A stretch of 45,219 nt of DNA, taken from assembly GCF_023223645.1 (NCBI RefSeq), contig NZ_JALKBY010000019.1, positions 1 to 45,219 on the forward strand, written 5' to 3'. The stretch's first letter is position 1. Each line of letters opens with the position of its first letter. Below are positions 39,497 through 45,219 of the stretch, in pieces. The notes beneath the pieces were generated by a model. It worked only from the letters and a program-made list of their open reading frames with translations. It was not told where the DNA came from and did no database searches. Made by a program: the position numbers and the translations under genes. The stretch is from Natroniella sulfidigena (GTDB lineage: Bacteria; Bacillota; Halanaerobiia; Halobacteroidales; Halobacteroidaceae).

Positions 39497-40384
39497 TTAT
39501 TCTTCTTCATCCTCAGTAACTGAGAAAGTTTGTGTAATTACTTCTCCTTCTTCTCCAAATGGCCCATATTCTTCTCCATTTTTAATTACTATAACTCCTG
39601 CTGCATTACCAATCCTTATTTCAATTTCACTACCTAAAAAGGAATTTACTTCTCCAGTAACTGTAGAACCTTCAAAAACTTCTTCACCATCAACAATAAC
39701 TAGATACCATGTATCTTCAATAGTCTCAATTTTTAAGTCTAACTCTTCAGTTTGACTAAACTCTCTTTCTTCTTCTATACCTTCCTCTTCCATATTTTCT
39801 TGTTCTATATATTCTTCTTCTCCTTCTAACTCAGTTATAGTTTCTTCTGGCTCTTCTAATTCATCTACAAGATCATCTCCTAAATCTTGCTCAACTTCTT
39901 CTTCAAGTTCCTCATCAACCTCTTCTTCAATGTCACCAACAACCTGCTGAATTCTTTGCAACGGCTGGAAATTAAAAGTTTCTGGATTATCAATCAAATG
40001 ATAGACCCGATTACCCACAAAACCAAGCACTCCTACAGCTAATATCCCAGATATTACTATAGTGAAAATAAGTAATATGTTTTGATTTTTATCCATTCGA
40101 TCAACCAGCTTTTCTTTGAAGGTAATCTCTTCTTCAACTTCTCCTTCTAGCTCCTTCTTAAAGCTCTTATAATCTGCCAAAATCTCTTCTTGATCTAAAC
40201 CTAAATAATTAGAATAAACCTTCAAAAACCCTCTTATATGAGTCTCCTGCTTTATCTGCTCAAAATTGCCTGTTTCAATTGACTTTAAGTAATCCTTTCT
40301 GATTTTAGTATCATTTTCAGCTTGCTCTAGAGTGATTCCCAATTGTTCTCTCTTATCTTTCAATTTTTTTACAAATTCAGGCAT
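39497..40384 (-). CDS. RodZ-like HTH membrane protein
   Basis: About 295 residues. N-terminal HTH_25 domain (~1-70: KREQLGITLEQAENDTKIRK then DYLKSIETGNFEQI and HIRGFLKVYSNYLGLD), one membrane helix (LLIFTIVISGILAVGVLGFV), a strongly acidic Glu-rich linker, and a C-terminal DUF4115-like beta domain (LDLKIETIEDTWYLVIVDGE). RodZ links MreB to the membrane and helps set cell shape. GGAGGG favours the ATG at 40384; a longer in-frame opening runs into a palindromic repeat and is not credible. The acidic linker is unusually long, perhaps a halophile trait. Confidence 0.85.
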   Translation of the reverse strand: MPEFVKKLKDKREQLGITLEQAENDTKIRKDYLKSIETGNFEQIKQETHIRGFLKVYSNYLGLDQEEILADYKSFKKELEGEVEEEITFKEKLVDRMDKNQNILLIFTIVISGILAVGVLGFVGNRVYHLIDNPETFNFQPLQRIQQVVGDIEEEVDEELEEEVEQDLGDDLVDELEEPEETITELEGEEEYIEQENMEEEGIEEEREFSQTEELDLKIETIEDTWYLVIVDGEEVFEGSTVTGEVNSFLGSEIEIRIGNAAGVIVIKNGEEYGPFGEEGEVITQTFSVTEDEEE

Positions 40385-40464
40385 TCTATCCATCCCTCCT
40401 CTTGGCACTCCTCTTAATATTTCGACATTTCCATCTAAAATCCTTTTTTTAACAAAGAGTAAAT

Positions 40465-40665
40465 TGATATAAAGTGGCACTTTGCCACTTTATATCAGTT
40501 GACAGTGAACAGTTGACGGTTGACAGTTAAAACCATTTAAAACTTAAACCCAAAACCAATCTAAAGCTATAATTCTAAGGCTTTTCATAGCTCTTAAGAT
40601 TTTGACCTTCAACTGTAAACCGCAAACTCAATATTGTGACACAAAAGTAGTACAATATTGAGTTT
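40465..40665. repeat. Palindrome-capped intergenic element (copy 2)
   Basis: Left cap: TGATATAAAGTGGCA-CTT-TGCCACTTTATATCA, a perfect 15-bp palindrome (40465-40497). It is followed by GTTGACAGTGAACAGTTGAC, an AT-rich core, TTCAACTGTAAACCGC, and a right cap AACTCAATATTGT/ACAATATTGAGTT (about 40625-40664). It is the inverted relative of the element at 35684-35946, without the internal module. It fills most of the 347-bp gap between the RodZ-like and GntR genes; only the GntR terminator is seen besides. Confidence 0.72.
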
Positions 40666-40696
40666 ATTGTTAAACAAATCACAATCCATACAAAAA

Positions 40697-40724
40697 TATA
40701 AGGTCGTCAATTTACGACCTTATA
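40697..40724 (-). terminator. Terminator of the GntR gene
   Basis: TATAAGGTCGT (40697-40707) and ACGACCTTATA (40714-40724) form an 11-bp stem; on the minus strand TTTTTG follows shortly. Confidence 0.8.
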
Positions 40725-40731
40725 TCCCAAA

Positions 40732-41469
40732 TCAGCCTCGATTTCTTAAAACATGAAATTCAAATTTATCGCTTCGAAAATAATTTCTAGAATATAAAAC
40801 AGGATTATCTCGATCATCATAATGCATCTGTTTTAATAACAATACAGGAGTGCCAACTGATAAATTCAGCTTTTCAGCCAATAGTTCATCAGCTACTACA
40901 GGAACAATATCTGTTACAGCATAGCTAATATAAATATTACACTGCTTTTGTAAATAATTAAACAAAGAGACTGTCATCTGTTCTGAACTAAAGTCATCCG
41001 GTAATAACTCTTGTGGCAAATAATCTTTACAAAAAGCTACCGGCTCTTCATTAGCAGTTCTAGTCCGTTGTAAAACAGTCAGTTTTTCATCTTCATTTAG
41101 ATCAAGTTCTTTAGCTAAATCTTTCTCTTGATAATCTAATTTAACCCCTAAATCTATCGTTCCCGCTTTTAAACCCATTGCTTCAATCGTCTCAGTAATA
41201 CTGATCAACTCTTCAATCCCACTTTTAAATAATGCCAATTTCTCTGTAATAAAAGTTCCTACTCCTTGACGCCGATTAACCTTACCTTCCTTTTCTAAAA
41301 CCCGTAATGCCTCACGTAAAGTAGCTCGACTGACCCCAAAGTTTTGAGATAATTTTGCTTCCGATGGCAAACGATCACCTGGTTGATAAGTACCATCATC
41401 AATCTTCTCATCAATCTTCTCCTTAACTAGTATATATAATGGTCTAGAATCTTCTCTAATCAAATTCAT
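40732..41469 (-). CDS. GntR-family (HutC/UTRA) transcriptional regulator
   Basis: A 245-residue regulator. Residues ~8-75 are the GntR winged helix (DRLPSEAKLSQNFGVSRATL then REALRVLEKEGKVNRRQGVG), and ~95-240 a UTRA effector domain (LDLNEDEKLTVLQRTRTANE, EPVAFCKDYLP, LLLKQMHYDDRDNPVLYSRN). The HutC subfamily senses small metabolites such as histidine, sugars or phosphonates. No obvious target operon is next to it; it lies 64 nt downstream of ftsK. The ligand is unknown. AAGGAG supports the start. Confidence 0.9.
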   Translation of the reverse strand: MNLIREDSRPLYILVKEKIDEKIDDGTYQPGDRLPSEAKLSQNFGVSRATLREALRVLEKEGKVNRRQGVGTFITEKLALFKSGIEELISITETIEAMGLKAGTIDLGVKLDYQEKDLAKELDLNEDEKLTVLQRTRTANEEPVAFCKDYLPQELLPDDFSSEQMTVSLFNYLQKQCNIYISYAVTDIVPVVADELLAEKLNLSVGTPVLLLKQMHYDDRDNPVLYSRNYFRSDKFEFHVLRNRG

Positions 41470-41533
41470 CTTATCATTCTCCTTACCTTTTTATTTTTAT
41501 TTAGTCTTTACTATTAAGTAATATTTACTTAGA

Positions 41534-43933
41534 TTAATCGTCGGCTAGCATCTTTTCCATCTCCTCTTTACTGATTAGGACTTCTCGGGCCTTACTGCCC
41601 CGATGCGGGCCAACAATATTTTCTTCTTCCATCGTATCAATCATTCTGGCAGCTCGGTTATAACCAATCCTCAATTTGCGTTGTAACATAGAGATTGAAG
41701 CTCGATTATTAACTACTAACCTGACTGCTTTCTCATACAGCTCATCTTTGTCATCCTCTAATTTAATATCAACATCTTTATTCTTTATTTTTGCTATCTT
41801 ACCAGCATACTCTGGCGTATCTTGCTTTTTAATAAAGTCAACAACTTGATTCAATTCAGCATCAGAGATAAATGCCCCCTGTAATCTACGAGGTTGATTA
41901 GCATCAACTGGAGCAAACAACATATCCCCTTTACCTAACAACTTCTCTGCCCCTCCAGTATCCAAAATAGTCCTTGAATCTGCTTGAGATGATAAGGCAA
42001 ACGAAACACGTGTTGGAATATTGGCCTTAATCACACCTGTTATTACATCTACTGAAGGTCTTTGAGTAGCTAGGACCAAATGAATTCCTGCTGCCCTAGC
42101 CTTCTGGGCCAACCGACAGATAGCATCTTCTACTTGAGCAGCAGATACCATCATCAAATCGGCCAACTCATCAATAATCACCACTACATAAGGTAATGGA
42201 TCTTTATCTTTCTCTTTAAGATATCTATTATAACTATCAATCCCCCGTGCTCCACTAGCTGCAAATAATTCATACCTATTTTCCATCTCTTGGACAACCC
42301 ATCGCAAGGCAGATGATGCCTTCTTAGGATCTGTCACTACTGGAGCAACCAAGTGAGGAATCTTTTTATAGATTGTCAACTCCACCATTTTAGGATCGAT
42401 CAATAAGAACTTAACTTGATCAGGAGTAGCTTTATAAAGAATACTACTAATTATTGAATTAATGAAGACACTCTTACCAGAACCAGTCGCCCCTGCTACC
42501 AACATATGAGGCATCTTTGCCAAATCAGCTACAGCAGGGTTACCATCTATATCTTTCCCCAAACCGATAGTCAACTTAGATTCAGCAGCTTGAAACTCCT
42601 CTTTTTCCAAAATCGCTCCTAAAGTAACTAATGATTGTTCTTGGTTAGGAATCTCGATTCCTACAGCAGATTTACCAGGAATTGGAGCCTCAATCCTAAT
42701 ATCAGTAGCTGCTAATGATAAGGCAATATCATCCGCTAAATTTAAGATCTTACTCACCTTAGTTCCAGGTGCTGGATGAATCTCGTAACGAGTAATCGTT
42801 GGCCCGTAATTAACATCTGTAATCTCTGCTCGAACCCCAAAGTTATCGAGTGTCTCCTTTAAAATTTCAGTCTTATCAACAAATCCATCTACCTCTTTTT
42901 CATCCAAGTTCAACAATGATAAATCTGGCAGTTGATATTCATCAAAATCTAACTGCTCTTGTTTAGCCGAATCAGTCTCTAATCTCTTTTTGATCCGCTT
43001 TTTAGGCTGGTTGTCCTTGTTGGTTACAACTTCTTGCTCAGTAGTATCCTGCTTTACTTTCTCCGCTGTAGCAGCTACTTCTTGTCTAGCTTGCAAATTA
43101 CTAGAACTAGTAGTCGGTTGCTTAGAAGCAGTCTTATCTTTAGACTTTTTTACTTTCTTCTTTTTCTTAATCTTTTTTGCTCGTTTAGGCTTCTTCTTAG
43201 CTTTCTTTTTCTGCTTGCTAATCCTACTTTTATTCTTTTCTTTTTTATTTGAGCCAGCAGCCTGCTTTGACTTAGAATCAGTTTTTTCTTTATTCTGCTG
43301 AGAAGTAGTATTATTTTTCTTCAATTTAGCAAAAAAAGCTTTCACTGACGGAATAAAATTACTGAGCTTATCCTTTAGTTTTTCCTTTCTAGCAATAGAT
43401 TTATCCTTAAAGATAGTAAATATCTTTTCAATCTTAACTTTAGCTTTTAATAATAAATTAATTAATAATACATCTGTTAGTAACAGTATTCCTATCAAAA
43501 AGAGAGCAGCCAAAACAACATATGCCCCCACTTCAGCAAAAAACTTGCGTAAGATATATAAAAAGACAGCCCCAATTATACCCCCACCTTGACCTTGTAA
43601 ACCTGCTTCAAACTCTTGGGGATGCTCAATTCCTAAATGAGAAGCAATTAAAAAGTTTAATACAATAACCATAACTCCAACCATCCTAGAGCTGATCTTT
43701 ACCTTGATTTTGCTATTATAGATCATCTTAATTCCCCATATCAATAACAAAAAAGGTATAGTATAGATACCTTGTCCAATTATAAATCTCAACCCTCGTG
43801 CTAAACTATCACCTATAATTCCTGTATCTTGAGATAATAAATTAATTGCATTTAAAATAGCCAATACTATTAAAATAATACCAAAAAACTCATATTTTCT
43901 TTTAGCAAAAATCTCTTGTAATGTCTCCTTCAT
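41534..43933 (-). CDS. ftsK: DNA translocase FtsK/SpoIIIE
   Basis: A 799-residue septal DNA pump. Residues 1-165 contain four membrane helices, ~175-330 is a Lys/Ser/Gln-rich linker with a strongly basic KKKAKKKPKRAKK stretch, ~340-720 is the alpha/beta RecA-type motor (Walker A GATGSGKS near 480, Walker B VVIIDELADLMM, LATQRPSVDVITG), and ~735-799 is the winged-helix gamma domain (RASISMLQRKLRIGYNRAAR) that reads polarity sequences. Length and layout match Firmicute SpoIIIE/SftA-like proteins with membrane anchors. A GGTGAGAAATAG leader precedes the ATG. Confidence 0.95.
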   Translation of the reverse strand: MKETLQEIFAKRKYEFFGIILIVLAILNAINLLSQDTGIIGDSLARGLRFIIGQGIYTIPFLLLIWGIKMIYNSKIKVKISSRMVGVMVIVLNFLIASHLGIEHPQEFEAGLQGQGGGIIGAVFLYILRKFFAEVGAYVVLAALFLIGILLLTDVLLINLLLKAKVKIEKIFTIFKDKSIARKEKLKDKLSNFIPSVKAFFAKLKKNNTTSQQNKEKTDSKSKQAAGSNKKEKNKSRISKQKKKAKKKPKRAKKIKKKKKVKKSKDKTASKQPTTSSSNLQARQEVAATAEKVKQDTTEQEVVTNKDNQPKKRIKKRLETDSAKQEQLDFDEYQLPDLSLLNLDEKEVDGFVDKTEILKETLDNFGVRAEITDVNYGPTITRYEIHPAPGTKVSKILNLADDIALSLAATDIRIEAPIPGKSAVGIEIPNQEQSLVTLGAILEKEEFQAAESKLTIGLGKDIDGNPAVADLAKMPHMLVAGATGSGKSVFINSIISSILYKATPDQVKFLLIDPKMVELTIYKKIPHLVAPVVTDPKKASSALRWVVQEMENRYELFAASGARGIDSYNRYLKEKDKDPLPYVVVIIDELADLMMVSAAQVEDAICRLAQKARAAGIHLVLATQRPSVDVITGVIKANIPTRVSFALSSQADSRTILDTGGAEKLLGKGDMLFAPVDANQPRRLQGAFISDAELNQVVDFIKKQDTPEYAGKIAKIKNKDVDIKLEDDKDELYEKAVRLVVNNRASISMLQRKLRIGYNRAARMIDTMEEENIVGPHRGSKAREVLISKEEMEKMLADD

Positions 43934-44065
43934 CTATTTCTCACCTCACATTGACTATTTCTACTTTAACTAAAAAATTCCTTCTTGAATCACCTACAAA
44001 TTGAACCATTTATTCATATTCCACTATAATATATTTTCCCATTAGATATAAAATATACATAAAAA

Positions 44066-44086
44066 AAGTTGCTCCTCCGGCAACTT
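44066..44086 (-). terminator. Terminator of the Na/Pi cotransporter gene
   Basis: AAGTTGC (44066-44072) pairs with GCAACTT (44080-44086); seven T follow on the minus strand. Confidence 0.82.
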
Positions 44087-44132
44087 AGCTTGAGTCTAAG
44101 ATTGAATTTAAGTAAAACCAAAAATAATCAAT

Positions 44133-45089
44133 TTAATCCTTAGCTAAATTGACTATTGCTTTGATAAATAATCCTTTAACCGGCAACACAATAACAACAT
44201 TATAGATATTGAATATAGTATGAGCATTAGCAATCTGCCGGGGCAGGCTCGTACTTGTTTCTCTAACCAACTGAATAAATAACGGCAAAATTGGTAATAT
44301 AGCTACTACTCCCACAACATTAAATAAAACCTGTCCCCAAGCTGTCTGTTTAGCTGCTTGAGAGCTACCCACCCCAGCTAAAACACCAGTAATACAGGTT
44401 CCAATATTACTTCCTAATGATAAGGTGATGGCCAAAGGTAGGCTGATCAAATTCAGCTTGGCTAACACAATAATCACTCCCGTTAAAGCACTACTACTTT
44501 GAATTAATGCTGTAATTATAATCCCTAAAATAATTCCTACCATAGGAACAGCTGTAGATTTTGCTAGTAGGTTAATAAACCATTCTGCTTCTTTAAAACT
44601 GGTCATGGTCAAAGCCATCAGCTCAAGCCCTACAAATAAAATACTAAAACCCAATACTCCTCTAGCAATATACTTTAAAAACCTTCTTTTAGTTATTAAA
44701 TACAAGAAATAAATAAGCAAGCCACTAAGAGTAATTAGCCACAAATAATCTTCTAATTGAAAAGAGAGTAGTTGAATAGTCACTGTAGTTCCAATGTTGG
44801 CCCCCATAATCACTCCAAAAGCTTGTTCTAATGATAACAAGTTAGCATTAACTAAACTGACAATAAGCACACTGGTCGCACTACTACTTTGAATAACCAT
44901 TGTTATCAAAGTCCCAGTTACAATACTAGCCAATGTATTAATCGTTAATAGCCTCATTATCCTTTCTAAATTATCGCCCGCTGCCTGATAGAAGCTATCT
45001 TTAACCAGCTGCATCCCGAACCAGAATAAACTAAGTCCACCTAACAATTGAGTTATAGATATAGCTAACAATTTAAAGACCCCTTTCAA
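44133..45089 (-). CDS. Na+/phosphate cotransporter family protein (NptA/PNaS)
   Basis: A 318-residue membrane protein with the two inverted Na/Pi-cotransporter repeats: TMVIQSSSATSVLIVSLVNA with GVIMGANIGTTVTIQ, and ALIQSSSALTGVIIVLAKLN with SLGSNIGTCITG. The QSSSA and GxNIGT motifs bind Na+ and phosphate in this family. It lacks the C-terminal PhoU domain found in longer bacterial members. The start is a TTG, supported by AAAGGAG six nt upstream and no nearby ATG. It is a single gene at the window edge, with its terminator downstream. Confidence 0.9.
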   Translation of the reverse strand: MKGVFKLLAISITQLLGGLSLFWFGMQLVKDSFYQAAGDNLERIMRLLTINTLASIVTGTLITMVIQSSSATSVLIVSLVNANLLSLEQAFGVIMGANIGTTVTIQLLSFQLEDYLWLITLSGLLIYFLYLITKRRFLKYIARGVLGFSILFVGLELMALTMTSFKEAEWFINLLAKSTAVPMVGIILGIIITALIQSSSALTGVIIVLAKLNLISLPLAITLSLGSNIGTCITGVLAGVGSSQAAKQTAWGQVLFNVVGVVAILPILPLFIQLVRETSTSLPRQIANAHTIFNIYNVVIVLPVKGLFIKAIVNLAKD

Positions 45090-45219
45090 CTATCACTCCT
45101 TTCTAACCATATTATATAGGAAGTTAATCTATTACTCTTTATTGCATTGTTTCTGATAAATCAAGTATTTTCTAAAAATAATTTCATAGTCCCACTTTAA
45201 GCTACTTTTGAATGGGCTT

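Noticed and set aside
40385-40480. N-terminal extension of the RodZ-like protein to 40480
   Set aside because: The extension runs into a palindromic repeat and lacks a ribosome binding site; GGAGGG supports 40384.
1-45219. tRNA, rRNA or replication origin
   Set aside because: I found no cloverleaf-like, rRNA-like or DnaA-box-rich segment; a tRNAscan/Infernal run would be the decisive check.

Overview
The window is AT-rich, with strong GGAGG-type ribosome binding sites and almost every gene on the minus strand. Gene content (oxygen-independent NrdG activase, several K+ uptake systems, a Cl- channel, three-gene archaeal-type glutamate synthase, LL-diaminopimelate aminotransferase, Gram-positive type FtsK/SpoIIIE) fits an anaerobic, salt-adapted Firmicute. 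Halanaerobiales/Halobacteroidaceae is my best guess; this is inference from gene content, not a database match.

Layout. (1) 1-10,000: one long minus-strand operon for ion homeostasis, sensor kinase > CheY-like receiver > receiver-TPR > TrkA-N > TrkA > TrkH > KtrB > KtrA > TrkA-N > ClC. It is preceded by a sigma-A type promoter, a ydaO-type cyclic-di-AMP riboswitch and an intrinsic terminator. (2) 10,100-15,000: a small unknown protein, a glycosylase-like protein next to nrdG (with an attenuator-like leader), a 19-cysteine four-helix copper-storage-type protein, and dapL/dapF. (3) 14,900-25,900: a nitrogen island: split glutamate synthase, glnK-amt, nadE (apparent frameshift), glnA, a GlnR-like MerR protein, an excisionase-like HTH protein, and an ammonium transporter fused to a chemoreceptor signalling domain. 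(4) 26,100-30,500: NusG-domain-II-like protein, esterase, and a PfkB-like/CBS/cation-proton antiporter operon. (5) 30,500-35,400: argCJBD operon. (6) 35,400-45,219: SNF2 helicase, small membrane proteins, CPBP protease, RodZ-like protein, GntR regulator, FtsK, Na/Pi cotransporter.

The most interesting signals are these. First, three promoters in the nitrogen island (glnA, the small-regulator operon, the Amt-chemoreceptor gene) share one architecture: a -35/-10 pair with a 17-bp spacer, followed at once by three TTAACA-like boxes at exactly 11-bp steps, plus two more boxes on the other strand at a helically phased distance upstream. This looks like an undescribed nitrogen regulon controlled by one of the two tiny HTH proteins or by an OmpR-type protein outside the window. 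Second, the Amt-MCP fusion is a candidate ammonium chemoreceptor, and its hairpin tip carries an in-frame 12-residue insertion encoded by a DNA hairpin. That hairpin is related, with compensatory stem changes, to a palindromic module scattered through the intergenic repeats. Third, the intergenic regions hold several families of repeats (TTAAG-rich elements with an optional 41-bp module, GTTGACAGT arrays, and two palindrome-capped elements), some of which supply stop codons of neighbouring genes.
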